From Anticarsia gemmatalis (taxonomy: Eukaryota; Arthropoda; Insecta; Lepidoptera; Erebidae), in contig NC_134747.1 in NCBI RefSeq assembly GCF_050436995.1, forward strand, positions 13,709,501-13,773,500: DNA of 64,000 nucleotides, in the 5' to 3' direction. Below, in pieces: positions 30,673 to 44,688 of the stretch. The position numbers were made by a program, and so were the translations under genes. The first letter of the stretch is position 1, and the number at the start of each line of letters is the position of its first letter. The notes under the pieces are model-generated. The model had not been told where the DNA came from. It did no database searches and was given only the letters and a program-made list of their open reading frames with translations.

Positions 30673-33600
30673 GATTTTTTGATTGTCACACGTATGATGC
30701 AAATTGTAATTCAAAACATTCACTTTGAGGGTTAGTCAGAAGTATATTTGTTGGGTACAAAAGTACAAATACAGTTTGTTAAGACATCTCTGGAATGACG
30801 CGACCCAGAACCTTATTTTTTCACAGTCATTAGCCAATATACACTTTTTATGAATGTAAGACACCTATTTACCTCAAAACTGACGGATAAATTTACTTTG
30901 TGTAACAAACAACTATTCCCTCATTTCACGTGCTCTTTCATGCGCTGTAGCATGTCATGATCCCAACCAATCATAATTGTAATAATTAATTCAAACAAAC
31001 ACGCACGCACACTTCCGTCGCCATTTCCCTGTAGTTTTTACCAACAATTATAATAACCTTGCTCGTTTCCTCGTTACACGATAATACTGCGCTTTGTTGA
31101 TAACTCGCTACTTTCCATCACGAATAATTAACTAAATATACTCCTGCTTTGTTTGTTCATAATTAAATTAAATATTGAACAATTTCGAAGAATTCTGTGC
31201 AAGGGAGTTGCAACACAATTGATAGATCATCGATGATATAGACTTATCGTTTACTACACTTATAGATCAATGTTAGAATGTAATAGATTTACTTACTTAC
31301 ACCAAAGTTAATCAATCGTTAAACGAAGTCAATGGCAGGCATCATTGGCCTCTATAATAATGTTTACACGTCGAAATAATATTATTGCACTAGAAAAAAG
31401 CACACCAAAAATTATAAAAAAAAAATCTTTAAGTCATGCTCAAAATTACACATTGTTTCTATTTCGGGTATGCAAAGAATGCCACTTGTTTTAAGGCACA
31501 TTTGTAGGTTATTTTTTGGCACAGTTCCTTCAGATTCTTGCTCTTGTGGTCGTTTACATAATAAATAAGAACAAAGGCAACTTATCTTTATTATGCCCCA
31601 ACTATCTCTCCATCTTACTACCATAGACAAACTAAAAAAAATACTCTTTATCTATAAAAGTTCTAAAACTGAGCGTAATCTTTAGTGTCATCAGACGACA
31701 TTTGACCTCAGCAACTTTGTCACATCTATGTCCAACATACGACATTGAAAAACCAACCCTAACCTTTTAACATAAGGTTTAATTTCCTACAAAACCTTCC
31801 GGAAGAAATGTTGCAATGCATTTTACAATGCTATTGTAGAAAGGGCTTTATGAAGTCGTTCTTAAGGTGTATTTTTAACTGAAGGGTGTGATGTCGCAAT
31901 GCAAGTGTCAGTCGTGATCTGTAAGTTAATTCGGCATGCTCTGGATGTTAAATGCGTAAAATCCTTTAATTTCTATTAGGTTCATTACGAACGATTATTG
32001 AAGGTAATCAATTTTAAAGGGCTTTGGCTTCCTGTAGCGGTAGTTGTTAAATTAGAGGCGGAATTCGCGGCAAAGAAAGGTAAAATATTATTTTAAATGC
32101 GCTTTTGTAAACATTGATGATTGGTCACTACAAGGGAAGCATACACTTGAAAAAAACCAAGAATCCTAAAAAAAATCAAGTTAAAAAGAAAGACTTATCT
32201 TGCTTTCTCCTGAAGGGAGAGATAGGATAGAGCTTGTGGGTATAATACTGTTTTAGTAGCAAAACGAAATATAATTTGCGGAAATTCATTGTCTTATTAT
32301 TTACTCGAAGCATTGGTTCCTCCTTCATCAATTATATTAATTAACCTCCATGAAAAAGTACTCCTACTACTAAAATAAATCAGTCAGCGTCTTACAAAAT
32401 GCATCATAATAAAAACTGTAGCCACTTGAGACCTGACCTAATCTTAACTAGCCCGTGTGTTGAGTGTGTTTCGAGTATTTCTGTTTCAAAACAATGCCTA
32501 TTTTTATGAACATAAACCAAATAGAATACGAGATAGACCAAAAACTTACTTTTCTTTGAAAGGCCTGATTTTTTTTCGGGGGGCAGGTTAATCTGGCTGG
32601 GGACACACTAGACTACAAGAGCAATAGGTACCTGCTAACTGATTTTTTTTCCAAAAAATCTAACCTGATTTATCCAAAACGGTTTATTTTAGAAACCGAT
32701 TTCAGATATATTGTAACTAGAAAAAGAATAACATAAATAAAAAGACGCTGCTCAGAAGAAACAAAATTGTTGCCTTGATATTTTGGTCAATTTCTTCCAA
32801 ATAACATTTGTACAATAAGCTCTCAATCATAAACCCTTATCGACGTTAGATTATTGCAACAGATACAGTATATCACCCCTCTATCCACGATAAGTTATTG
32901 AATCCCGTATCTATTCCGGTACACTCCTAAACTTATTACCTTCTAGTAATTTACACTTTATTTTTAGTTTAACACACGTACAATCACAACTGTTAGACAA
33001 CTGGCACAACATTGAGGTGTGAGCCCACCAAAGTGTTCCCGTAATACTCGTAAACTCGAAATATCGTAAATTTTACGAGTAAAGCCCTTTGATGGTGAGA
33101 GCTTGGAGAGTAAACGACAGATGCGAGGGTATTGTTGCTTCAATCGACTTAAATTATAATTAAAAGAAGGTTAAATAGTAATTAACATTGTTAAGATTAA
33201 GTTGAAATAAATGTTGACGTTTTAAATCGTTAGTTATTACTTGAACTTGGGCTTAAGACAGCTGTTTGAAAAGTCTCTGAATGTTTTGGATTCTGTACTT
33301 TGTATAGAATAATCTATAAAGTACCGTATTATATGTATTACTATTCAAAAAAACTCTTAAACTGACTTAAATAACCGGTATAAATATCCAACTCCTCACT
33401 ATTATAACTACCAAAGTAGCTGCTATGTCTTCTTTCAGAGAAAAGTAGCTGAACCCTGCTTAGCTAAAATTTCACAATCTACGTAAAGCTATTAATGGAA
33501 GTGCAGCATATACCTATTTCATGAACTCTCGCATAAGACATGAGTCTCGTATAATAGATAGTAAGAAGATGTATTGAGTATTAAAGAATATAACTGTAAG

Positions 33601-34368
33601 TTAAACTAACTTCAACAAACTTAAGAATAATTGTAATAACCAGAAATACACCTGCACAAATATAACGATATAATAAAAAAAAATTGTCACGAGCCTCAAA
33701 AAACAAACAAACAAACACAAACTACACAGTCGTTCCATCATCTGTCTGACCGTGTTTGAAGGCTTCACAGCTATTATTATCATAATACCTGGTTAAAACA
33801 AAGGTGAGACAGATGGCATTCAGCTGTGGTCCTCAGATGGTATCATTAAGAGCATATGTAAAGGATTAACTACAATGGAATAAAAAGTAAGGAGTTAAGG
33901 GCTGTACGGAAGGAGTTTTGTGGTGAGAATATAAAATATTAAAGTATGTGAAAACTATTATTTGATAAAGATATTTGTATTTATTGGGAGAAGAAAGGTA
34001 GACTCTAGAAAGAAAGAAAGAAAATGCAATTTTATGAATGCTTTATTATTAATGTGTTCCGTCTTAAGATAACCAATTCGTACTAGATAAAACTAATTGA
34101 ATATTAACTTAAGTCCCTACAATAAAAAACAAAATTATATTAAAATGTGACAGCAACTGAAAAAAATTAAGCGTAAGACTGAAAATACTGCAACGACACA
34201 AACCAATACAAAATCAACGTGTCGTTAAAAGTCTAACAAATGTACAAATACCGCAAAATTTCTCTCTATTTCTCTTATTCCCAATAACAACTAAAACTAC
34301 TATAATTCGTTTACAAAAACGAAATTCGTGACGGTGAACCCTACACGTATAAAGTCATCCGTTCTACG

Positions 34369-34792
34369 TAGGGTTACCAGATCTATGCTGATCATTTCCT
34401 GGACATTTCTGTAGCCACGAACGGAATTTCCTTAATATTTCTGGGAGAGCGAGAGTATGCTAAATAGGAATGACCAAAAAAAACGTAGTATCGTAAGTTT
34501 GTAAAAAGCTAGTAGGTATTACTCTTTTTTTTTAAAGGCAACTCCCGCACTAAGAATTGCTCTTGTATCCAGGGGTCTTTTACAAACATACAAACAACGG
34601 ACACAAAGTACAACCAGACCCGAAACAATTTATTTGTAGATCACACAAGCAATATTGTTCCATGTGGGAATGGAACCTACGACCCCCTGACGCAAATGTA
34701 GCGGCTTGGCGACCTAAACCACTGCGCCACCGAGGCAGTCAAGCCAATTCCGAGACAATCCGGGAAATCGCGGCTATCTGGCAACCCTAGTA
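34369..34792. mobile_element. Inverted-end element interrupted by a SINE
   Basis: Left TAGGGTTACCAGATCTATGC and right (reverse complement) CTAGGGTTGCCAGATAGCCG share ends and continue with related sequence. The family A SINE 34527-34742 lies between them. Confidence 0.5.
34527..34742 (-). mobile_element. tRNA-derived SINE, family A
   Basis: Reverse-complement copy: poly-T, AACTCCCGCACTAAGAATTG, GGACACAAAGTACAACCAGA, then the B and A boxes ending CACTGCGCCACCGAGGCAG. It is inserted inside a larger element with inverted ends (34369-34792). Confidence 0.8.
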
Positions 34793-36944
34793 CGGTAGCG
34801 CAAAAAACGCTCGTGCGCAAGCGCTGTGAGCACGTGCGCGCGCGCCAGGTGTACAGGAAGCCGTCCTCAATGGAAATCTCTACTCCACATCACTCAAGAT
34901 CATGGCAGAAGGTTTTTTTATCTAACAACACTTTTTAGAAAAGCTAGTCTTTGCGCGACTTTTTTGTTATGATGTCTTACAAGAAAAAAAATGTACAGGT
35001 GCTGTTTAAGAAGATAAAAAATATTCTAACTGATGTTTTAGGTAATTACCGTTTAATAAATCTAAAGCTTCATTAATGAAAAACTGGTTAAATAAATTAT
35101 CTTATTTTTTTCAGTTAATTTTAAAACGTTAGTCCAAGTTGCAATAAAAAAATAATTAACTAATTGATTAAAAAAAGTTCATTTAATTTCAAGAATTACT
35201 TTTTATCAAGAAGTCGATAATCTTATTCACAGTTGAAAAGATACATGCTTACAAAATTCTATAGAAATCATTTCAGTACAAAGAAAATATGATGAAAAGA
35301 CATAATACTTTTCCATATAGTTATAATCAATCTATGAAAAACTGTTCCACTTTGCAAGTAGTAAAAAAGTTTATAGATATGATAAAAACTTATAATAATT
35401 TTCCAAATACGGTTAATATACTTTTTATCATAATATCAAAAAGTGGATTAATTTATTTTGACACACTAATCCAGAAATCTTCATGAAAAACTGCACAGTT
35501 AAGTCACCTTTAAATAAAAATATATTTCTACTATTATATTTATTTTTTGTTAAGATTATAACTGGGTGCCATTTCCGATTAACCGTTTAGTCATAAAAGT
35601 TGATCTGATTTTCATTTGACAGTTATTTACTAGTAACTTAAATTGAATGTAGGTATTAATAATTTTACGATATAATGATATTAGAGCAGAACTACATAGC
35701 CTAAAGCCAACTTTAATGTAAAAGTGGCATAGTTTTGCTCCAAAAGATTACTAAGTTATGCGTTTGTTCATATAGTTTAAATAATAATTATGCAAATTTG
35801 TCCAAAGAAATCGATTAAAATACGTAATAAAGCAATCATTCGAACATAGTTATACTTCCTGCTCCTTTTTGAAGTCGGTAAAACAGTTTAGCAGTAACAT
35901 ATGAAGATAGATTCCTTATTAAATATCTTAAGATTCATCACCATCAAATGAAAACGGACGTCTATCAATAATTCCAATTCAGTTACATTCAAAACTAAAT
36001 TAACCCTAACACAATTTCATCATCGACCCATATCATGACGAACATTTGATTTTAACACATTATGAAATACGTTTCAAAAGCATTTGCCGTTGACATCCCC
36101 TCCCTTTCACCCGCCCGCGTCCCGCTCTCGTCTTAATTGTTCTGTTGGACGGTCTATGACGTCATATGTCGGCGGCAAATGTTAAATGGATGTTAGGCAT
36201 CTGGTTAAAAGATTGTTGAGTGTATTGCCATGCGACATTGTGGAGTAATTGTGAAGTAATAGTATTACTATTAATGAATATTTGGGACATGATATTACAA
36301 AAGATTTGCTGTTTGTTTGTGTGTAGGAATATGTAGGGTAATTCGAAAAACAGACGTCTAGAAGTTTACATAATAGCCCGGTTTTTTTTTATTTTTAGTT
36401 AATTTTCCGTTAATATACTGGGGCGTAGTTTTTTTTTAGATGTTAACTATTGATATAAATTTTCACAAAGCCCATTTAGATGAACATGCTACAGCTTTAA
36501 ACTGGAACTAAGAATGTTATGTTAAAAAAAGGTTATGTTTCCAATTATTTTAATTTGTGTTTCTAAAGCTAGACATCCGATTCAGTGCTTTTATCAAGCC
36601 TAAATTAATAACTAAAGCATATTTACTATTCGTAATTTTTTCCCTGAAAATATTCGGAAAATCGGAAACAGTATACCTACGACAAAATCACACGCAATGG
36701 ATCATCGAATACATAAATAAAGCAAATGACTCATAATTCCGAACAGTAAATGAGTGAGATCAGAAAATAAACATTTAAAGATGAAAGCTCAATCAACTGA
36801 GCCGACAGAAGAAATGATTCGTGTCATCTCTACATCTTGAATGTGGTATTTTTACCAGCCTTATGTTTTTGAGCGATAACAACTGAGTTTTAAAACGTGT
36901 TAGAAAATGTTTGGGAATGTTGCTTTTGCTAATGTACTTAAGAG

Positions 36945-37158
36945 TACAGTCAGCTCCAAAAGTAGCTGAACATATAAACATTTTTGAAGACCAATATTCT
37001 GGAGCATGCACATTATTCCATCGAAAAAAAATCCACATTGATTAAAATGTTTGATTCCAACTATTACTGCCTGATTTTGTTCAGGTATTCATTAAAAATT
37101 TGTAATAAAGAAGCTTTGAAAATTTGAAGTTGTATAGTGACTTTTGGAGCTGACTGTA
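36945..37158. mobile_element. Tc1/mariner-like MITE (214 bp)
   Basis: Starts TACAGTCAGCTCCAAAAGTA and ends ACTTTTGGAGCTGACTGTA, a near-perfect terminal inverted repeat with TA at both edges, as for Tc1/mariner targets. No transposase inside. Confidence 0.75.
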
Positions 37159-37290
37159 CGTTGATGCTTTTGCAAACTTTGATTCCAGACAGTCTAGTAA
37201 AGGTTGACTTTATATTTTGTGTTTGATCGCGCGCAAGGTACAATTATGTCTATATAACTCGGGATTACATAATCTTGTATATATAATGTA

Positions 37291-37338
37291 GCTGGAACTA
37301 TTGATCTCAGCTACATAGCTGAGATCAATAGTTCCAGC
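37291..37338. repeat. Perfect 48-bp palindrome with 2-nt loop
   Basis: GCTGGAACTATTGATCTCAG CTA, then CA, then the exact complement. Only 130 bp from the Tc1/mariner-like MITE. Confidence 0.85.
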
Positions 37339-39805
37339 AAATGTAGTAAGCATAATAATATGCAATCGACCCATCTAATCTTTAAGAAATCTTGAAAATT
37401 TGGCAGTTATTTTCAAAATTCCAATGAAAACAGGCTTATATCAGATCCGATAGACTTATAACTTTTAAACCAAACTGTTAACTAACTGCTAGCAAAATTA
37501 CGTTTTCCATAATTATATACAGTCAAATTGGATATGCAAATGGGTTGCACTTATTACATATACTAGGTACAAGAATAAAGAACCATTTTTCAGCACCTTA
37601 AGCGGAAGAAATATCGTGCTGATAAATGAATACTCCACTCGTATATTAAAGCAAAAGCATCATAAAAAATAAACATTAGCAAGTCCGAATTCCGTTCAAT
37701 ACTTCAATTACACCAACACAGCAATTGGTCTCAGAACACTTACGCAATTGGGAGACAGTTCCGACACCAGATGGTTGAAAGCGAGACCAATTGCGAATAA
37801 ACATGTTCTAAGAACTTGCGAATAAAACAACTGCAATTGTTTGTCATTATTTGAACTAGATGGCGGTGTGAGTTGTGTAAAAGTTTTGATACTTATTCAA
37901 TAGATGGCACTTAACTTATCTTTTAATAAAAGTTACTAAATTTTGACTATGAAACTACTAAGTTTGTTCACTCGAAAAAAGAGAGAAGGTATAGTTTTAT
38001 GTGATATGTGTCCCATTTTACTACATTTAAGTTTTGAGTAATACGAAGTAATACATCGCTACGCCCCTTGCACAAAGTACTGGCCTATTCCTACAAAAAA
38101 AAAAAACAAAACACAATCACACTGAAGCTTACAATGAAATCTTACCCACGACTTCCTATTGGGTAAAGTTATTTTTGTCTACACTTAAAATCACACTATT
38201 ACAGCAATGCATTATTTATACATCAATACTGTACCTCCAATATATATTTGTCTATAACCATTGAACTAACCGCTTGATAAAAGCATAAGTAAATTCCTGC
38301 ATATCAAATAATGATGCGTGTGCGCATGCTGTTTACGTTAATATTTGACGGGAGTGCGCTAATCGACGCATGCGTGTGCATCGAAACAGACGGGTTGAAA
38401 GCTATGCAGCTCGGGATAATACTGATGGGACAGCATTCCCGGGATATCACGGAGTTTTAAGATTAAAACTGACTACTGCTTGCATGGTTACCTATATGTT
38501 AGTGCACGTTATACATATACTATCTATGGGCTAAACTACACAAAAAATCGACATCTCCACATTTTTTAATTATAATTAATATAGAATACTTATAGTAAGA
38601 ATAAAGATTAAAAAGCATAGCATTTATAGAGTACTAGCATTGAATAGATTTAAAATAAAACACTAAGTTGTTCTGGGAACTAAACAATGCCACGTACAAG
38701 GATTTGCTTGTGTTTATTAAGAGTTATTAAGACACTTGCGGTTTATGATCTTATTGTTTAACTGAGGTAAAGTTATTCATAACATAGTAATATTTATGAA
38801 TTACGTCATTAATTTATGGCACGTGGTGAGATCAAAGATCCGTCATTTGCATACTACAAAGTGATTAGTCATCAATTTATTAATCATTGAAATAATTTAC
38901 AAAGCATTTAAAGGAAGTCAGAGATATCGTTTCTATAATTGTGATTGAAAAAAACGTAATCTTTTTAGAACCATTTTGACTATTGTAAAAGTAATAGCGT
39001 CGCTTATAAAAAGAAGCTATTATATTTTAAATAGTTAGTTAAAAAACTTGCACGTTTTTACATTTGAAGCGCCACACACAGTTTTTATTGATATTGACCT
39101 CCGCCACGGTCACTTGACTAACCAAGTTTACTTCAAGATCGTTCGTACTAAAAAGTAACTTGTCGATTTCTTTGAAACTGACATTTTGTAATGTTAACCA
39201 ATCTTCTAGTTTTGTTTCTATTTGTAGGATTATCAGTATCCTTATCCAGTACTTTTACCTCTAAATATAATTGCCGCAAAGAGTATACATACTAGACATT
39301 TTGAAATATTACACGTGAAAAATTTTATTCCAACGTGAAATTTAAAAAAGTTATAATAGGATTGTGAACAATTTACATTGAATTTCCAAAACGTTCATTG
39401 CAGAGATAGAAACTCAGTTTTTGATCCCGGGATCGCCAAATAGATAGTTTTTATCCCGGGCACTATCCCAACACTATGCAAGTCAAGTTCGTGACCGGTT
39501 CCAGACAGTCCGGGGTAAGATTGTCTTGTTATGTTAAGAGTTAGCGATTGATTAACTCGCCCGCTTTGTGGAACTTTATTGTAGATTTTACTATTTATTA
39601 TCAATAGATCTATGCGTTTGTTAATCTGAAGAAAATAGTAGTAGTAGAAATAATATTGACAATTGACTCTTGGAAAGATAATTCAGAACTTAGTTAATTA
39701 GTCATAGTTTAGTTTAGTATAACAACCTTATTAATGTAAAATTATGTAAAAAAAAACATTGTCCTATAAATAAACTTTTTATTTAGGACTTGAAAATATT
39801 CCTAA

Positions 39806-39985
39806 GCCCAACAAAGACATACACAGCACGAAAAAAGGTACGAAGTACTCGTAACCGGCGGTCTTGTATGACAATATGTATGGTTGTGAATGAGGCAAGG
39901 GAAGTTTGTAAGGATCGTACCAAGTGCCGTTCTCCAGTCCCTGCCTACCTCTATGGGCAAAAGGCGTGATATTATGTACGTATGT
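39806..39985 (+). mobile_element. Non-LTR retrotransposon 3' tail fragment
   Basis: Contains AGGCAAGGGAAGTTTGTAAG GATCGTACCAAGTG and TATGGGCAAAAGGCGTGAT. The frame CKDRTK-R...YLYG-KA-stop resembles the conserved DR..WR end of LINE polymerases. Relatives are at 47671, 47915 (inverted), 50574 (inverted) and 53082. Confidence 0.55.
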
Positions 39986-40951
39986 AAAATACTCTCGATA
40001 AAAATTGTAATCAAAGGTGAGATTTTTTATTGAAAAACTGTATTACAATACTACCTACAGAGTAGCTTTGACTTAACGGTAACCAAGTTAATAAAAACTT
40101 GTCATCCTGCAAAATGTGATTTTGTATAAACTGTTTTTTGCACATGGCAACAGTCTTATTAAGAAACTGAATCTCATAATAAGACTTCAAAAGATTCAAG
40201 ATTAAGGATTCTTCATGCATTTTTTGTTGCATGATTGGATTTGTTGTACTCAAGTAAAGTTTTTCATCTACTTACTTGTTACGAAACTGCAATAAGTACA
40301 TTTTAAAGTATTACAACAAAAATGTGTCATTATTTATCTTACTCCAGTGATTACAATTTGACCATAATATTTACTTACATTGAAGATTTTTATCTCTTTT
40401 CTTTTCATTCTCTACAAGAACTCAATGTAGGTGATAAAATCGTTTTGAAAAATCTTGGGTACTGTTACGTTAACGCAATATGATTAGGAGTACTAGTAGT
40501 AAACTACAAAGTTTTTTACTTTCGTAATAATAAGCAAAATGATCAGTTTTAAATATATTTAAAAGATAACTCAACAAAGTAACCCACTATCTTTGTCGGC
40601 TTCCAATGAGTTAAACATTTGACAAACACAATTCTCAGTATTGAAACAATGTGACTTTGAAGATAATATCAACAAACAGACAGACACTGTTGTACGAGTG
40701 TTTATAATCATTTAATTCTTTAAACTTATCTAAAATAAGAACTAATTGTTATAATGGAAGTCTTTTAAGAGTAAAGGGTTGTTTAACAAAACTCTCTCTT
40801 ATCTACATTACCGTTACAAAGTCTAATACAGTGTTTTACTGCGTAAACATATTATATAAAAAATACAAGCTTAAACGCGAATCTTGGTTAAAACTGATTT
40901 GATATAAGAAAAACTTTTGCATAATAATTTGTAAGCTAAGCCAAGTTTTTA

Positions 40952-41072
40952 ACCCGAATCAACTATTTGTGGATCGCACTAATAATTATTCGGAGTGGGA
41001 ATCGATACCGCAGCCTCTCGACGCAATGGTAGTGGCGTGGCGACCTTACCCATTGCACCATGGAAGCAGTCA
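40952..41072 (-). mobile_element. tRNA-derived SINE, family A, truncated
   Basis: The tRNA head and adjacent body only (GTGGGAATCGATACC, TGGCGTGGCGACC, CATTGCACCATGG); the far half of the body is missing. Confidence 0.65.
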
Positions 41073-41369
41073 AATATAAATCTTCTAGAATATTGCCAAA
41101 TTTTAAAACAATCTGCTGTTTTTCTAAATGCATAGTCAGAAAAAATGTAAGCGCCGTCGTCGGTCCGGCGCACGCGCATCCATGCGGTGTGGACAGACGA
41201 TCGTTAGCAGTAACATGAGAGGAGGCTCAAAGCGCGGCATTGTTTGTACGTCATGTAGGGCTGGCTAGTGTTTAATGAGATACATGTTGAGGTAGGGCTG
41301 GCTGTTTGTGTAGTGGAATGTGAAAATAAAGTTAAATTGGTGAGTATTTGTGATTGCATATATAGGAAC

Positions 41370-41562
41370 ATTTTTAAATACAACCCCTGCACAAACAATT
41401 GCTCTTGAATCCGGGGACTTCTACAAACATACAAACACAAACTACATCCAGCCCCGAAACAATTATTGGTGGATCCCGCAAATATTTTTTCCGTGTGGGA
41501 ATCGAACTCACGACCTCCCGACGCAATGATAGTTGCGAGGCGACCACCTTAACCACAGTATA
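41370..41562 (-). mobile_element. tRNA-derived SINE, family A
   Basis: Reverse copy: CCCTGCACAAACAATTGCTC, ACAAACTACATCCAGCCCCG, GTGTGGGAATCGAACTCACG, then GCGACCACCTTAACCAC at the head. It lies about 300 bp from the truncated copy at 40952. Confidence 0.75.
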
Positions 41563-42047
41563 GTAAATCTAATATATAGGAACATTCCATTTGAGCTTTT
41601 AATTTCCGTCATCGTGTTGATCTACCTGTCCCAGTAAATTGTGATTGTGATTAAACACTTGTGTGCTTTTTTTGCAAAAATACCAAAGCAATTCACTCTA
41701 ATGAAAGCCCGATTATTATCTAAAATAAATCAATGTACAAAGAATCAAAGGAAACAACTTAAATACTAACAACTAATCATCAAAAGAAAGCGGCTTAAGA
41801 TCACGAATGCAGATAATAAAATAATATTTAAAGATATATAGCACAGGAAACATAAAGACTGAACGGATACCGATCCTAAAATGATTGCAATACAAAACTC
41901 TTAACGTTAAATGTCAAAAACGCAATAGGAAACAATATATTTTATTAGGCTATGGTGAAATTAAAAGGTGGTAAATTTTGTCTGTCTATTGGTAAAAGAT
42001 AGCCTTAAAAAATTGCTACGTTTTAAAAAAAAATGACAAAAATTACT

Positions 42048-42069
42048 GTACGTACGTACGTACGTACGG
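42048..42069 (+). repeat. (ACGT)n microsatellite
   Basis: GTACGTACGTACGTACGTAC G: five perfect, self-complementary tetranucleotide units. Confidence 0.9.
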
Positions 42070-42639
42070 TCGTAGACCTTTTAATATGATCTGAGGTAGA
42101 AACAGCTGTTCATAAAGTAACTTCCTAATTTCACTTTTTATAATACTATTCTTGGGCAAAAATCTTCTCCACAATTTATATTTTTAGCAGCTTCCTAAAA
42201 AGCATTTCTATGGGTGCTTAGGTACATATAAATATTACTTACGAAAAAAGCATGAAATGCTATTTAGATAATGTATTTATTATAATATAATATATATCAT
42301 TTGTGTGAGAAAATATACAGGAGTGAGTTCACTTAATTATATAGATAATTGAATTCGTGATCCAATAATAATGCTCCCAATCACGTTTCACTTAAATTAA
42401 ACTGTGAATACTAATTATATTATTTAAATGTTCAGTTAACAATTTAGGTCCAAACACTTAAACCTACCTTAAACATACTTAAAAAACCAGTAATTGTAAC
42501 GACTATCGTTAGTGTCAAAAGTTGACCTTAATAAATGAATGTTTTATTTTGAACCTACCGTATCAAAAAAATATGGGAAAATTAGAAATTAATTAAAGTA
42601 ATCATTGTATTAATTTCATTAATAATATACTTTAAATAC

Positions 42640-42696
42640 ATTTATTGAGGGTAAAAAGAGTCCCCAACTCGCACTTGGCCAGTGTGGTGGCTTAAA
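42640..42696 (+). mobile_element. SINE family B body fragment
   Basis: CATTTATTGAGGGTAAAAAG AGTCCCCAACTCGCACTTGG CC matches the body seen at 2887 and, inverted, at 50490-50515. Confidence 0.5.
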
Positions 42697-43168
42697 AAAA
42701 ACCAAATAAATATATTTAGCAACGTGCCAGCCCTGACATTACATACAATATACAGCATGTAGCCAAAGCGGCGAGATGCAGTGATGCGATGTCACGAACA
42801 ACGCCTACCGTCGACCTGCTCGCGACCTTTCTCGGAAACTGTAATTATTGCACCACCCTGTACATGATTTATTGCGGTATTTATACGAAGGATGTGCCAG
42901 CCAGTGACGTAATAAAGATGGCTTTTACTTTATAAAGCTAATGATGAGGTTATTCTGAACTTAAGTTACTTTATTGCACACGATTCTATAAACGCAGTGT
43001 AAAGTTTTAAGTTGCATGCGAGGTTAAAATATGAGACTGGACCATCAAATGCAGTAAAGCGACTTATTATGTACAAAGAAAAAAATACTTTTTTATAGTG
43101 ACACGGTTTTTTTTACTTTACGTTTATTTGTAAGATAATAAACGTGGTGTAAGCTCTGTTTATTTATA

Positions 43169-43240
43169 CAGTGTTTTGTCACTTTCAATCAATTTTGAAA
43201 CTGTATTTGAGTGAAAAGATAAAAAAAAACTGTATCAGCA
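43169..43240. repeat. Short fold-back repeat F, copy 2
   Basis: CAGTGTTTTGTCACTTTCAA TCAATTTTGAAA matches 4008 over about 32 bp. The right end has decayed. Confidence 0.45.
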
Positions 43241-43908
43241 CTTACACGACGTTATCACAAGCCCAAAAAATTTAAAACAAAATCCCATCATTATTCTCTC
43301 CACTAAAACCAGTCTTAATTAAAATACCCGGCGCAATTATTTCTCCATAAAGGGTACAAAACAAAGGTACCATTAAGTGAGATGCGCAAGAGACTGCGTA
43401 TGGCAATGGCTCGTGCATCGTGGGTGTGATGCGCCGCGTACGCACCGACCTGGTTCAATACGATTAATGTACTACACATGTGCGATTGATATCATCTGAA
43501 GGATAACGTTACGTAGTTGTTTTATATTATATTGTATAGTAGGATACTTTAGTGTGAAAATGTAAGTATAGTTGAATGATTTAGTGGAGAGCTTTGTGTG
43601 CAAGGTTCACGGCTGGCGGAGGTGTTCACTCATTATTTAGAATATCCGTGACCCGCTGGCTTATGCAGCTAACGGTGGTCTATTTGGTGTGAAGTTTTTA
43701 ACTAAGTATTTGTAGCTGGGTTTCTTCGTGGCTCTTTGGTTTTTAAAAGTACTCTGTCTATGTCCTTTCTTACGATTAAGTCTCTCTCTATGGTATATTT
43801 CTGCTAAATGAGACCTCATTTTTGTTAAGCCGTAAAACTTCAAAAGCAGACTAACTATTTCTACTAAGATATTTTTACTTTTAGAATTTTATGGTGGTTT
43901 GTTTGTTT

Positions 43909-44056
43909 GTCGTATTGGTGGTCCCTAGTGTCAAAGTTGTTCAAGCCGCCCGCAGGCCTTTGACATGGCTTAACGACTGTTATCTTAGTAGACAACAACC
44001 GGGACCGACTTTTAACGTGCCCTACGAAGCACGGAGATGCCCAGTTCAAATACAGA
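43909..44056 (-). repeat. Dispersed repeat C
   Basis: GTGTCAAAGTTGTTCAAGCC GCCCGCAGGCC, then AACAACCGGGACCGACTTTT AACGTGCCCTACGAAGCACG GAG; inverted relative to 47222-47358. This explains the 89-residue open frame over it. Confidence 0.6.
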
Positions 44057-44688
44057 TTTTTAGTATCAATGTTCAAAAAGAAATAAATCCATTCAACAAT
44101 AAAAGAAAAGATACGACTTTACGCGGTATCAAAAGCCGTAGTCTTTGGTACGTATTCTAATCTAAAGCAAACAAAGTAGATTATGAAAAATGTTCCTATT
44201 GTTCATAAATCCATACATATATCTTTTTGAATGTATTTCAACAAACAAACAGCTCATGTACACAGAACTACGGAGCGTAAAGTATGGCGGCAACATAATA
44301 AGTAAATATATTAGCATACAATGTATCATGCACCCCTCTCGAGGAAGTTATTCCTATGATGCGGGGCACCGCAGTTCCGGAGTTATGTGATGAACACACT
44401 GTAAACAGATTTTTATTGAGCGTTTGCTTTAATCGCTGTAGAGCACGTATATATTTATCCTTATGACGCTTACATTTAAAAAGGATTTAGGCAGAAGGTG
44501 TACAGTATCCATATTTCAATACTTTTCATCATAAAAACGTGTTGCGCTTTCCCGTCTAAATCAAACTACCAATTTTGATGAAATCCGGGATTGAGATACT
44601 TGAAAGTCCAAGCATACTCCACATTTTTATACAATAAGCCAGCTTTAAGTGGTTGCAATAAGGAATAGAATTTTGTACACAGGAGTCT

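Larger units (their letters stand above)
24916..39800. other. Intergenic or intronic, no gene seen
   Basis: AT-rich. Holds repeats at 25478, 27421, 30352, 34369/34527, 36945 and 37291. Open frames are short, lack homology and codon bias, and overlap repeats. Nothing else supported. Confidence 0.5.

Noticed and set aside
37700..37810. GCAATTGGTCTC ... GAGACCAATTGC inverted repeat
   Set aside because: Twelve-base arms only and no extended pairing or second copy; too weak to call an element.
43891..44160. 89-residue open frame
   Set aside because: Overlaps dispersed repeat C, which also occurs inverted at 47210.
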